The position numbers and the translations under genes are program-made. Of a stretch of DNA of 64,000 nt, positions 24,752-33,864 are shown in pieces. Below the pieces are notes generated by a model. The model searched no databases. It was not told the DNA's origin and saw only the letters and a program-made list of their open reading frames with translations. Every line of letters begins with the position of its first letter. Positions within the stretch are counted from its first letter, which is position 1. This DNA comes from Acidobacteriaceae bacterium (GTDB taxonomy: Bacteria; Acidobacteriota; Terriglobia; Terriglobales; Acidobacteriaceae), in the NCBI GenBank assembly GCA_003131315.1, contig PKUV01000082.1, forward strand, positions 1 through 64,000, given 5' to 3'.

Positions 24752-26734
24752 TCAAGCGGTCGTCAATTGCTGTGCTCCAATCTGCCGCTGCGCGAACGAA
24801 CGCGCACCACCATCGAGAAACAGTTGCATCCAGATCTCCAGCGTCAGCAATTGCCAGATCTGCATGGACCAGTCTTCCGCACCACGGCGGTGCTCGTCCA
24901 CATAGCGGCGCACTACTTCTGGCCGAAACAGTCCACGCTTGCGGACCTGGCTCTCCGACAGCAGATCGTCCACCATGGGCCGCAAATCGTGCGCCAGCCA
25001 GTAGTCTACCGGCGCCGCGAAACCCGCTTTCGGCTGCCGCATGACCTCTTCTGGCAGCATACTACGCATGGCTTCCCGGAAAATGTGCTTCGTCACCGGA
25101 CGCCATTTCCCTTTCAGCTTCCACTCTGGCCTGACGTTCCAGGCAACAAATTCGGCAAGCTGCCGGTCCAAGAACGGCACCCGCACCTCGACCGACGACG
25201 CCATGCTCATTTTGTCGTTGTAGGTCAGATTCAGCGTGGCCATGAAGATCTTGGTATCCAGATAGAGCATCTGGTTGAGAAAGTCCGCGTGCCGCACTTT
25301 GTCGAACGCCGCCAGATGCTGGCCGTCAGGATTTCCGTTCGCTGCCTGCGGCGATTTTGGAGCATATAAGTCGGTCTTCTGCTGCGCATCCAGATACGTG
25401 CAGTTTCTGATGAAAGCTTCCGCCGGGCTAAGCGCCGCGCTGCGCGCCATCTTCTTCGCCAGACGCACGGAGCCTTTCATGCGCGTTCCGCGCAGTGATG
25501 GCAATCCCAGCAGAACTCGCTCCGCGGCGGACCGAGCAAAGCCCGGGACGCGCTGATACTCTTCCGCCCACCCGTGAGCCACATGCTTGCGATATCCCGC
25601 GAAAATCTCATCGCCGCCCACTCCCGACAAGAGCACGGTCGCCTGCTTTCGCGCCTCGCGGCACACCAGATACGCCGTGATAATCGCCGGATCGGCCGTG
25701 GGCTCATCCATGTGCCAGGTCAAACTCGGCAGCAGACCGACCACGTCGGGCTCGACCACGATCTCATGATGCTCGCAGCCCAGCTTGCGCGCCAGGCGCT
25801 GCGGAACGCCGGGATCGTCAATCGTCGTCTCGCCCACGCGATATTTTTCTGGAAACGTGATCGTATAAGTCCGCACCGGCTGCTTTCGCGCCATGGCCGC
25901 CACGATGCTCGAAGAATCCAGCCCCGCACTCAGAAAGGCGCCGATCGGCACATCGCTCACCATCTGTCGCTCGACCGATGCGCAGAACCTCTCCCGGATC
26001 TCGTCCGCCAGATCCGCTTCCGTTCGTTCGAAGCGATGTTCCGCCGGAGGAAACGTTAAGTCCCAATACTGTTCGATCTTGAACTCGCCGCGCTGCCAGA
26101 GCGCATAGTGGCCCGCCGGAAGCTTGCGGATTCCCTCGAACATCGTCAGCGGATCGGGCACCCACAGGAACGTCAGGTATTTGTCGAGCGCCTCCAGGTT
26201 CATGCTCGCTTCAATTCCCGGCACTTCGAGCAGCGCCTTGATCTCGGAAGCAAAAGCAAGTTTTCCGCCGCGCTCGCAGTAATAGAGTGGCTTGATTCCG
26301 AAATGATCGCGAGCCAAAAACAACTTCGGCGAAGCGCCGCGCAAGTCGCAGATCGCGATGGCAAACATGCCGTTCAGGCGATTCAGGCAGTCGACGCCGT
26401 ATTCTTCGTAGAGATGAACCACGGCTTCTGTGTCGGTGTGCGAACGAAAACGATGCCCTTTGCCTTCGAGTTCGCGCCGCAAATCGGCGAAGTTGTAGAT
26501 CTCGCCGTTGTAGGTGATCCACACCGTCCCATCTTCGTTGCTCATGGGCATGTGGCCATCAGGCGAGAGATCGAGAATGGCAAGGCGGCGGCTTCCCAGT
26601 CCGATGTATCCTCCATCGGGGAAACGCCGCTCCCAGAGCCCGGAGTCGTCGGGACCGCGGTGCGTCTGCACGTTCGTCATCCGGGCGAGCGTCTCCCGGT
26701 CGCCGCAGTTCACGAGTCCGCTGATGCCGCACAT
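24752..26734 (-). CDS. asparagine synthase-like glutamine amidotransferase (first copy)
   Basis: A 660-aa class II glutamine amidotransferase plus ATP-pyrophosphatase protein. Cys2 (MCGISG) is the glutaminase nucleophile, with THRGPDDSG and the SNEDGTVWITYNGEIYN glutamine-binding region. The synthase domain has the PP-loop SAGLDSS (about 267-273) and LSGVGGDEIFAGYRKH. In O-antigen loci such as P. aeruginosa O6 the homologue WbpS amidates a uronic acid, and that role is more likely here than free asparagine synthesis. It is four bases after the GT2 gene. The end overlaps or abuts the toroid gene. Confidence 0.88.
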   Translation of the reverse strand: MCGISGLVNCGDRETLARMTNVQTHRGPDDSGLWERRFPDGGYIGLGSRRLAILDLSPDGHMPMSNEDGTVWITYNGEIYNFADLRRELEGKGHRFRSHTDTEAVVHLYEEYGVDCLNRLNGMFAIAICDLRGASPKLFLARDHFGIKPLYYCERGGKLAFASEIKALLEVPGIEASMNLEALDKYLTFLWVPDPLTMFEGIRKLPAGHYALWQRGEFKIEQYWDLTFPPAEHRFERTEADLADEIRERFCASVERQMVSDVPIGAFLSAGLDSSSIVAAMARKQPVRTYTITFPEKYRVGETTIDDPGVPQRLARKLGCEHHEIVVEPDVVGLLPSLTWHMDEPTADPAIITAYLVCREARKQATVLLSGVGGDEIFAGYRKHVAHGWAEEYQRVPGFARSAAERVLLGLPSLRGTRMKGSVRLAKKMARSAALSPAEAFIRNCTYLDAQQKTDLYAPKSPQAANGNPDGQHLAAFDKVRHADFLNQMLYLDTKIFMATLNLTYNDKMSMASSVEVRVPFLDRQLAEFVAWNVRPEWKLKGKWRPVTKHIFREAMRSMLPEEVMRQPKAGFAAPVDYWLAHDLRPMVDDLLSESQVRKRGLFRPEVVRRYVDEHRRGAEDWSMQIWQLLTLEIWMQLFLDGGARSFAQRQIGAQQLTTA

Positions 26735-26738
26735 GACC

Positions 26739-27647
26739 TCAGTTCCTCCCGACCCGCAGCTCGTAGATTTTGGCCTTGGAATGGAACATCTGCACTGCTT
26801 GAAAGGTGCAGTAGATCAGCCCCGGCACGCCATCGAGAAATCCCAGACGAAAGACATAACGATACAGGAAGAGCAGAACCGGAGAGCCCGGCAAGCGATA
26901 GAGATTTCGCTTGAGCCATCTTCTGCGCTGCGCCTGAGTGCCGAATAAGTCGGCGCGCATTTCTTCAGGATCGACCTCCGGCTGCAGAAGCACGCGCGCT
27001 TCCCAGTTCGAATACTCATTGTGCTTCAGGATGTAGCGCGACAAGGAATCGACATTGTGGTGGACCAGCGCATTGCGCAACTCTGCGGTGGGCCCATCCA
27101 CCACCACGTGTTCGTGGATCTCGATGTCGGCCATCGAGGCATCCTGATCCTTCAAGCGGCACTCAAAACGCCCTCGCCCTTTGCGGAACAGTGACAGCTT
27201 CCAGAAGCTCGCATCGCAATGCCGCAAGATCCTCCCGAGAAAATACATCTGCAGGCGGATGGAATATCCGTTCACTCGAGGGTTCAGAAGGGCACGCCGA
27301 ATTTCTTCAACCAGCTCCGGTGCCAGGACCTCATCCGCATCGAGCAGCAGAATCCAGTCGTACGCGAGCGGCAGAGTGTCCATGGCCCATTGGCGCTTCT
27401 TCGGCCAGCCCCCCGCATAATGAAACTGGACCACCTTCGCACCATGCGACTGAGCAATGGCAACCGTGTCGTCCGTGCTCTCGGAATCGATGACATACAC
27501 TTCACCGACGCCGGCGAGCGACTCCAGGCAGCGCGGCAGGTTGCGCGCCTCACTGCGAACCGGAACGATCACACTTACCGGGAGCACCTGCCGAGCGGCG
27601 CTTGAGTTCGACACCTCAGCCTCTGATTTTGCTTCGATCAAGTCCAT
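26739..27647 (-). CDS. glycosyltransferase family 2 (WaaE/KdtX-like)
   Basis: A GT-A fold inverting transferase of 302 aa. The N-terminal motif SVIVPVRSEARNLPRCLESL, VYVIDSESTDDTVAIA and the metal-binding DxD region in WILLLDADEVLAPEL are visible. The middle (GGWPKKRQWAMD and IHEHVVVDG) is typical of the WaaE/LgtF-like branch, which includes core-oligosaccharide transferases. The C-terminus has a short hydrophobic stretch (LPGSPVLLFLYRYVFRLGFLDGVPGLIYC) that may associate with the membrane. It is co-directional with the asparagine synthases on both sides. Confidence 0.87.
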   Translation of the reverse strand: MDLIEAKSEAEVSNSSAARQVLPVSVIVPVRSEARNLPRCLESLAGVGEVYVIDSESTDDTVAIAQSHGAKVVQFHYAGGWPKKRQWAMDTLPLAYDWILLLDADEVLAPELVEEIRRALLNPRVNGYSIRLQMYFLGRILRHCDASFWKLSLFRKGRGRFECRLKDQDASMADIEIHEHVVVDGPTAELRNALVHHNVDSLSRYILKHNEYSNWEARVLLQPEVDPEEMRADLFGTQAQRRRWLKRNLYRLPGSPVLLFLYRYVFRLGFLDGVPGLIYCTFQAVQMFHSKAKIYELRVGRN

Positions 27648-27798
27648 TCCGTTGGCAGGTAGAAGGTTCCACTATGTTAGCTGAACTGAGGACATTCTTG
27701 AACGCAAGATCGTCAACCCTGGATCGTTGACGCAAGATCGTTGGCGCAAGACCGTTCCTGCCCGACTTCCGCCGCCAGACGGGCGTGGGCGATGGCCT
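27648..27798. repeat. short intergenic region with repeated GCAAGATCGT
   Basis: The word GCAAGATCGT and close variants occur three times between about 27,702 and 27,752 (GCAAGATCGT, GCAAGATCGT, GCAAGACCGT), in a direct array with a spacing of 15-30 bp. No gene was supported here. Confidence 0.5.
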
Positions 27799-29700
27799 TC
27801 ACAGGTTCTGCTCGCACCAGCGGTTCAGTACGAAAAGTGACCACGGCCGCGACCAGGAAGTCTCCCCCGTAAGAAAGCGGTTCCACACTTCTCGCACAGC
27901 GCTGGCGCTGATAGAAATCCGATCCCAACTACTCTTTAGCAACGCGTCTTCGACGACCGGTCTCATCTCACCCCGCAGCCATCGCTCAAAGGGCAGTGTG
28001 AATCCGCGCTTGGGACGATTCACGACCTCCCTGGGCAACTCTACGCCAAGGCTCGCCAGCAGCAGGCTCTTCGGCAAGTCCCCTTGTAACTTCTTCTCTC
28101 CCGGAACACGGAAACAGGCTTCCACCAGCGCCCTATCGAGAAAGGGCACTCGCAACTCGAGGCCATGCGCCATGCTCATGAAATCGGAATCCCGGAGCAG
28201 TGTGTTGCGCATGTACCAATGCGATTCCAGATAGGAAACGCGATTGACTGGATCAAGAGATTGGCTTTCCGTGATCGATTCTTGCAGCACTCGATCAAGG
28301 GATTGCTGCGAAGCTTGGTAATCCGTTGTTGAAAACAATGCCTCGCGCTCCGCCGCCCCAAATAACATGCGCGCCAGGAAGTACGGATGAACGATGGAAT
28401 CATGTCCCGTGGCCAACTCGGCCAGCTTGCGGCTGCGATCGCCATTGCCTGCAAACAGCGCGATGGACGCGGAAAGTGGCCGTCGCGCCAGCCTCGGCAG
28501 TCGTCCAAATCGTTTAGAAAACGCTTCCATCCTCGGCACGCGGCGAAAATTCGAGTAGCCTGCGAACATCTCGTCGGCGCCCAAGCCAGTCAAGGCAACT
28601 TTCACTCCCGCCGCCCTCGTCTTGGCGGACACGAGATACGTATTGATGCCGTCAATGGTCGGCTGGTCCATCGCGCATAGAGCTTCGGGCAACACCGCCA
28701 GCGTGTCTTGCTGAGAAACTGGAATCTCATGATGTTCGGTGCCGAAGCGACGGGCGATTTCCCGCGAGTACTGCCCTTCGTTGAACTCCTCTTCCTGGAA
28801 TACCAGCGAGAAGGTATTCGCGCGCACACCATTGTGGCTGAGGACCGCGACCAGAGCGCTCGAATCGATTCCGCCCGAAAGAAACACTCCGACGGGTACG
28901 TCACTCACCAGGTGCGACAACACCGCATCGCGCAAGATCGAGGGCAGTTGAGCCGCGGTCCCGATCCCATTCCCCGATCGTGTTTCCAACTCGGCCCGCG
29001 AAGAAGACTGCAACGGATTCCAGTATTCGCGGCTGCTCACCGATCCGTTTTCTACGGTGAGCACATGTCCCGGCGGAACCGCCATCACTCCTTCCACGAT
29101 CGTCCATGGCTCGTACACGGAACCAAACGCCAGGTAGCTCAAAACCCCGGTAGGATCGGCCTTTCGCGGCACCAGTCCCGTCCGCAAAAGCGTTCGCACC
29201 TCCGAAGCAAAAATAAAAGCCTGGTCTGACTGGTGGTAGTAGAGCGGCTTGATTCCCATGGGATCGCGCGCCAACAGCAGCCGCTTTCGCGGCGCGTCCC
29301 AGAGGGCAAACGCGAACATGCCGCCCAGCCGCGTCAGGCAAGACTCGCCCCACACGCGATAAGCGGCCATGATCACTTCCGTGTCGGAATGACTTTTGAA
29401 TTCGACGCCGACGGCTTCGAGCTCCTTCCGCAGTTCGCGGAAGTTGTAAATCTCGCCGTTGAAGACGATCCAGTTGCCGGTGACCGGATCCTGCATGGGC
29501 TGATGCCCGAGGGGCGAAAGGTCGAGAATCGCCAATCGCCGGTGGCCCAAGCCGATCTCCAGCGACTCCGGTTGAGTTTCTTTTAACAGCACGGTACCGG
29601 AATCATCGGGCCCCCGGTGCGAGAGCGAACGCGTGGCTTGTTCCAGAACTGCAGGAGGGATCTGGGTTTTACGCGCCAGGATGCCAACGATGCCGCACAT
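27799..29700 (-). CDS. asparagine synthase-like glutamine amidotransferase (second copy)
   Basis: A 633-aa paralogue of the enzyme at 24.8-26.7 kb. Cys2 (MCGIVGIL), LSHRGPDDSG and VFNGEIYNFREL form the glutaminase domain. The synthase domain has LSGGIDSS (about 257-264) and LGADEMFAGYSNFRR. It is about as different from the first copy as from general AsnB proteins, so recent duplication is unlikely. The two probably amidate different uronic acids, or one may act with a carrier-bound substrate. It starts 44 bases after the methyltransferase gene. Confidence 0.87.
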   Translation of the reverse strand: MCGIVGILARKTQIPPAVLEQATRSLSHRGPDDSGTVLLKETQPESLEIGLGHRRLAILDLSPLGHQPMQDPVTGNWIVFNGEIYNFRELRKELEAVGVEFKSHSDTEVIMAAYRVWGESCLTRLGGMFAFALWDAPRKRLLLARDPMGIKPLYYHQSDQAFIFASEVRTLLRTGLVPRKADPTGVLSYLAFGSVYEPWTIVEGVMAVPPGHVLTVENGSVSSREYWNPLQSSSRAELETRSGNGIGTAAQLPSILRDAVLSHLVSDVPVGVFLSGGIDSSALVAVLSHNGVRANTFSLVFQEEEFNEGQYSREIARRFGTEHHEIPVSQQDTLAVLPEALCAMDQPTIDGINTYLVSAKTRAAGVKVALTGLGADEMFAGYSNFRRVPRMEAFSKRFGRLPRLARRPLSASIALFAGNGDRSRKLAELATGHDSIVHPYFLARMLFGAAEREALFSTTDYQASQQSLDRVLQESITESQSLDPVNRVSYLESHWYMRNTLLRDSDFMSMAHGLELRVPFLDRALVEACFRVPGEKKLQGDLPKSLLLASLGVELPREVVNRPKRGFTLPFERWLRGEMRPVVEDALLKSSWDRISISASAVREVWNRFLTGETSWSRPWSLFVLNRWCEQNL

Positions 29701-29744
29701 CTGAAATGTTTGCTCGCTTCCTTGCTCACCGAAATGAAATGCGG

Positions 29745-30401
29745 CTACTTGAATGCCTCGACGTATAAGGAATGCGGTAAATCCATCGCGTCTCCCGGTT
29801 CATACGGAGGAACGCTGCCGGCATACAACCGGCTCTTTCCTTCCGCGGATTTCTCGACCTCCCGGAATCCCGCTTCGCGAAGCACCTCGCTGAGATAACT
29901 GAAATCGAACGCGGTCCGGTGTTGTCCATCGCAGAAAACGAAATTCGAAAACCTGCCGCCCAGCGAATCGAAGTGACGTGGAAAGGAATCGTCGAACGAC
30001 TCGCTGCGCGCCTGAGTATACGCTCGAATCGCGCTCTCCAGGCTCGGAACGATGAGCCGGATACCGTCGCCGTTCTTCAACACTCGCGCACATTCCCGAA
30101 GCAGACGCTTGAGCTCATCCGGATAGAAGTGCTCGAACATGTGAGTGGAATAGATCGAGTCCACCGAATTCGGAGGAAACGGAAGTCCGTTTCTAACATC
30201 CAGCCAAACGTCAATCTTGTTCCAAGGATTGCCGTCAATATTCAGGAATCCGGGCAGGTATTTTGGACCACAACCAAGATGCAGATGACGGGCGCCGTTC
30301 CGAGGGCCCGGGCTCATCACATACCGCCGCAGGAAATAATTCGGAACCGTGGCCTTGGCAATGCCCCAAAACACGATGTCTTTGTAGCGCTGGTGAAGCA
30401 A
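29745..30401 (-). CDS. class I SAM-dependent methyltransferase (COG4627-like)
   Basis: A 218-aa protein with motif I HLHLGCGPKYLPGFLNID, then WLDVRNGLPFPPNSVDSIYSTHMFEHF and LLRECARVLKNGDGIRLIVPSLE. These are the usual segments of small methyltransferases found in glycan loci. The TTG at 30401 is preceded by GGAGG with a five-base gap. An ATG at 30317 would start closer to motif I. Likely function: O- or N-methylation of a sugar or of a transferred acyl group. Target unknown. Confidence 0.8.
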   Translation of the reverse strand: MLHQRYKDIVFWGIAKATVPNYFLRRYVMSPGPRNGARHLHLGCGPKYLPGFLNIDGNPWNKIDVWLDVRNGLPFPPNSVDSIYSTHMFEHFYPDELKRLLRECARVLKNGDGIRLIVPSLESAIRAYTQARSESFDDSFPRHFDSLGGRFSNFVFCDGQHRTAFDFSYLSEVLREAGFREVEKSAEGKSRLYAGSVPPYEPGDAMDLPHSLYVEAFK

Positions 30402-30565
30402 CCCATCCTCCGGTAACAACCGCGATTATGATGACCGCTATTATATAGAGCAGCCTGTCGAGCCATCTTTTGAGATGGGCTTGGTCGCGGAGGCGCCCAC
30501 ATGGTGGAGACTCGTCAGAGGCCAGGCCCGGAACTTCGGTCCAGCGTCCTCTCAAGGGATGGGAA

Positions 30566-31441
30566 TCAAGCGGGTCCACTCGCGCTTATGAAAATAAAGG
30601 CGCCACGTCTGGCCTGTGCCTTCCGTAAATAACTTTCCGGAACGATGGCCAGGGCCCAACGACGCAGCGGAGAGGGCAAAGGAATCGCATCTGATTCTTG
30701 GCCACAAACTTGCGATGAGACATCGTTGAAAAATGCTCGAAAGATGTCCTCGATCTGTTCACGAACATAAAAACGCGCGGAGAAACCGTCACACGATCGA
30801 TACAATGTTTCCTCAAAACTCTGCCGCACGAACCCGCCTTTTAGAATGTAGTCGCGAATGAAGCAAATACGAGCGGGCATGCCTTCCCGGTTATAAACCA
30901 TGACACGACATTTACCGGTGCGGTTCAGCACACGTGCAATCTCCCGAACGATGCGAGCGGTCCGCGAGGAATGATGGATTACGCCCCATGACCAGACAAA
31001 ATCAAAAACACCGGTTTCGAATGGAAGATTCTCCGCGTCACACTGCAACACCTGCGCTCGGAGACCCCTCAAAGCAATACGGCGGCTGGTGGCTTCAACC
31101 GCGGTTGAAGTGAGATCGATTGCGGTCACTTCGGCTCCGGCGGCTGCCATGGTCTGCGTGTGCAGACCCATGCCACAACCGATCTCCAGTACTCGGGCCC
31201 CGCGCAATTCTGGAATAGGAATAATTCGATCAAACGGTTCTTTCAATGTAGCAAAAAGCCGGCTTCCATATAGGAATTCAGCATCGATCGCCTCGTACCA
31301 CCCCTGAGAGAACCGGGGAAGCTCAATCTTTCCAGCCCAGTCGTAGGCCATCGGATTCCGCGTCCACCACGCCGAATTGCCGCGCTGAACTTCAACCGAG
31401 GAGAGCTCTTCCGAGCGCTTGTAACTCTTATCGATGGCCAT
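30566..31441 (-). CDS. class I SAM-dependent methyltransferase (Methyltransf_11 type)
   Basis: A 291-aa protein with a clear SAM-binding motif (RVLEIGCGMGLHTQTMAAAG), an acidic ligand in VTAIDLTSTAV, and WSWGVIHHSSRTARIVREIARVLNRTGKC (motif IV/V). An N-terminal part of about 75 residues (GNSAWWTRNPMAYDW, YEAIDAEFLYGSRLF) is conserved in methyltransferases of polysaccharide loci. The C-terminal region (residues about 200-290) is rich in aromatic and basic residues and may recognise the substrate. It lies between a glycosyltransferase gene and the other methyltransferase. Sugar methylation is inferred. Confidence 0.82.
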   Translation of the reverse strand: MAIDKSYKRSEELSSVEVQRGNSAWWTRNPMAYDWAGKIELPRFSQGWYEAIDAEFLYGSRLFATLKEPFDRIIPIPELRGARVLEIGCGMGLHTQTMAAAGAEVTAIDLTSTAVEATSRRIALRGLRAQVLQCDAENLPFETGVFDFVWSWGVIHHSSRTARIVREIARVLNRTGKCRVMVYNREGMPARICFIRDYILKGGFVRQSFEETLYRSCDGFSARFYVREQIEDIFRAFFNDVSSQVCGQESDAIPLPSPLRRWALAIVPESYLRKAQARRGAFIFISASGPA

Positions 31442-31507
31442 GTACCGGCACCCCTATCAAGCTCTATGTGCTACCCGGCCCACCTCATCATACGACGCTG
31501 GATTGCT

Positions 31508-32683
31508 TCATGCGATCGCTTGGCGGTAGATATTTGCCAGGCGCTGCGCCTGATCCGACAGGGTCAATCCGTTCAGGACCGTTTCGCGCGCGGCCCTCCC
31601 CATGCGAGAGGAAACATCGGCGGACTGGAGCAACGTGGAGAGCCCCTGAACCAATTCGTCGAGGCCATCGACTGGGATGAGCCAGCCGTTTCTTCCGTGT
31701 TCAATAATCTCTTCAATCCCTTGTCCGCGACAAGCGATTACCGGTTTCCCGCAAGCCATTGCCTCCAGGTACACACATCCAAGTCCTTCGTTGCGGCTCG
31801 GAAGCACAAATACGGAACAGGCTCGCATGGCATCGGCCACTGCGGCTCGGCTCTGACGCCCCAGAAACCGAACTCGCTGACCGAGTCCCAGTTCGCTCGC
31901 CAAGGCTTCCAATCGGGCACGATCGCGACCTTCCCCGATAATCTGGCATCGGAGGTGCGGAAAGAGAGTTCCCAAACGGACGATCGCCCTCAAAACGAGT
32001 TCCTGGCCTTTGCTGGCGATCAGGTTGCCGACGATAAGGATTTCTTTTTCGGGAGGGACAACCGCCACCGGTCCCGGCGAAAACAGTTCGGCATCGGTCC
32101 CGTTGTAAACCACAGCGCTGCGGACACCGCCCCCCATTCCGTCATGCATGATTTGCTGCACCTTCTCGCTGATACAGATGACGATCCGGGCGGCCTGATA
32201 AACGGCGATGGATTCCTGCCGCCTCCACTTCGCGGGAGTTCCACCGTGGAAGCAAGTGTTGAAAACGTCCAACCCGTGCGCGGTGACTACGAACGGAATT
32301 CCCAAGTGTCGCGAAAGCAAAGCAGAGGCATGACCACAGGGCAGCGCTCCATGTCCATGGATAACATCGACCGGCTTCACGCCGTGCAGTTTCCGTACCC
32401 GTCCCCGCAGACGGGCGTAGAGCAGCTTCCCCGCGCTTGAGAGCCCGAGATTTCCCGGAACTTGCGGATATCGCACCCACTCTGCCGCCGCCGATGAACT
32501 CGGTTGTTTTCGAGGATAGTAAATCGGGGATACTGCAATCACGCTGGAATCGACACCGAACTGCTCAAGCTGCTCGATCGGTTCCGCGATGAAGCAACCG
32601 CTCACCTCATTTCGATCCGACGGAAAAAATGGGGTGAGTGTCAGAACGTGCAGCGTTGAACCCACCTCCGCGGCTCGGGCCAT
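31508..32683 (-). CDS. glycosyltransferase family 4
   Basis: A GT4 transferase of 391 aa. The N-terminal domain has LHVLTLTPFFPSDRNEVSG, VIHGHGALPCGHASALLSRHLGIPFVVTAHGLD and the C-terminal domain VVYNGTDAELFSPG, GRQSRAAVADAMRACSVFVLPSRNEGLGCVYLEAMACGKPV and GIEEIIEHGRNGWL. The ATG at 32683 overlaps the upstream stop codon as TGATG, which indicates coupled translation; longer starts would sit inside the upstream gene. It is cytosolic and probably membrane-associated. Specificity is unknown. Confidence 0.88.
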   Translation of the reverse strand: MARAAEVGSTLHVLTLTPFFPSDRNEVSGCFIAEPIEQLEQFGVDSSVIAVSPIYYPRKQPSSSAAAEWVRYPQVPGNLGLSSAGKLLYARLRGRVRKLHGVKPVDVIHGHGALPCGHASALLSRHLGIPFVVTAHGLDVFNTCFHGGTPAKWRRQESIAVYQAARIVICISEKVQQIMHDGMGGGVRSAVVYNGTDAELFSPGPVAVVPPEKEILIVGNLIASKGQELVLRAIVRLGTLFPHLRCQIIGEGRDRARLEALASELGLGQRVRFLGRQSRAAVADAMRACSVFVLPSRNEGLGCVYLEAMACGKPVIACRGQGIEEIIEHGRNGWLIPVDGLDELVQGLSTLLQSADVSSRMGRAARETVLNGLTLSDQAQRLANIYRQAIA

Positions 32684-33864
32684 CAGTTTCGCCCACTTTC
32701 CGGCCGCACCAATTCTTCGGCGAGAACGATCAGGCGTTCCACATGCTCGCTCCAACTGAAGTCGCGCGCCCGCCGCACGCCATTGTGCGAGAGCCTTTCC
32801 GCTAACTCCGGCAATTCCTGAACCTGCAGTACCCGTTCCGCCAGCGCATCGGGCGAGAAACGAGGGAAATAAATTCCCGCATCTCCGCAGATTTCACGAT
32901 GCACAGCCAAATCCGAGGCCACCACGGGCAATCCACTCGACATCGACTCGATCAGCGGATGAGCAAAGGATTCGGCATAAGCCGGGGTTACATAGATGTG
33001 GCAGGCATGATAGAGGTGATGAAGTGACCGATAGGGAATGGTTCCAAGCTCCACGATATCCCCGCTTTCCTGAAGATCGTGGGCGAGCGATGCCGCAGAC
33101 TCGGCGCGATATGTCCCCGGATTCTCGCTGGAATTCAGGCGGCAGGTGAGAAACAGTTTCACCTTCTTTCCCTTGAGACGACTGCTCAAGATGGGCATTG
33201 CCCGGAATAATGTCTCGAAATTCCGGTAGTAATTGTAGTGGCTCACAAAAAGCAGACGGAGAGCGTCTTTTCCTTGCTCAAGCTGGGCTTTCGCCGCCGA
33301 TGGCAAGGGCGCTGCATCGCTGGTAAATGCATCCTGATCAAATCCATGGTGCACCGCAAGCACCTTCTTGCCACTCCACTGGCTGAGTTCCTGGGCAAAC
33401 GCTTCACTGGGAGCAACGGTGATGTCGGCGCAGCTTATGGATCGCCGCGCCAACCAGCCCTTGACTAAAGTGTCCGTCCATATCGCGTAGTCTCCGCGAG
33501 CACGAACGTCGCGGAGGAAATCGCCGGAAGTGTAAAGCGAGTTACGAGACAGGAGTATCTGGGGGACAGGAGAGTTCCAAAGCGCAAAGTTGCCCGCGGA
33601 AATCAAGACCTGTGCTCCGCTTCGCCGGATCAGTTTCGGCAGCACCGTTTGCTCATGAACGAACCGCCGGAACGCCCCGAAGGTTTCCGAGTTTTCCTCG
33701 AAGGAAATATCGGGCAATTCCCCAAATTCCCGGCGCATTGCCGAATTCAACAGTACCGTGGTTTGCGCATCGGCTCTCCGCGCGAGATGGGGAATCACAT
33801 TGCGCAGATAAGTAAGGCCACCGCCGGCACTCGCGGCAAGACCGTTGATAAACAATCTGATCAT
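32683..33864 (-). CDS. glycosyltransferase family 4
   Basis: A 393-aa GT4 transferase. Visible segments: LASAGGGLTYLRNVIPHLARR (acceptor domain), VLISAGNFALWNSPVPQILLSRNSLY, then VLAVHHGFDQDAFTS, LFVSHYNYYRNFETLFRAMPILSSRLKG and AYAESFAHPLIESMSSGLPVVASDLAVHREICGDAGIYFP (donor site). The gene overlaps its upstream neighbour by 4 bp (ATGA) and its downstream one by 1 bp (TGATG), so it belongs to a translationally coupled group with the ligase/polymerase gene. Donor and acceptor are unknown. Confidence 0.88.
   Translation of the reverse strand: MIRLFINGLAASAGGGLTYLRNVIPHLARRADAQTTVLLNSAMRREFGELPDISFEENSETFGAFRRFVHEQTVLPKLIRRSGAQVLISAGNFALWNSPVPQILLSRNSLYTSGDFLRDVRARGDYAIWTDTLVKGWLARRSISCADITVAPSEAFAQELSQWSGKKVLAVHHGFDQDAFTSDAAPLPSAAKAQLEQGKDALRLLFVSHYNYYRNFETLFRAMPILSSRLKGKKVKLFLTCRLNSSENPGTYRAESAASLAHDLQESGDIVELGTIPYRSLHHLYHACHIYVTPAYAESFAHPLIESMSSGLPVVASDLAVHREICGDAGIYFPRFSPDALAERVLQVQELPELAERLSHNGVRRARDFSWSEHVERLIVLAEELVRPESGRN

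Noticed and set aside
27713-27928. 71-codon minus-strand frame after the second asparagine synthase
   Set aside because: Overlaps the C-terminus of that gene in another frame and has no start signal.
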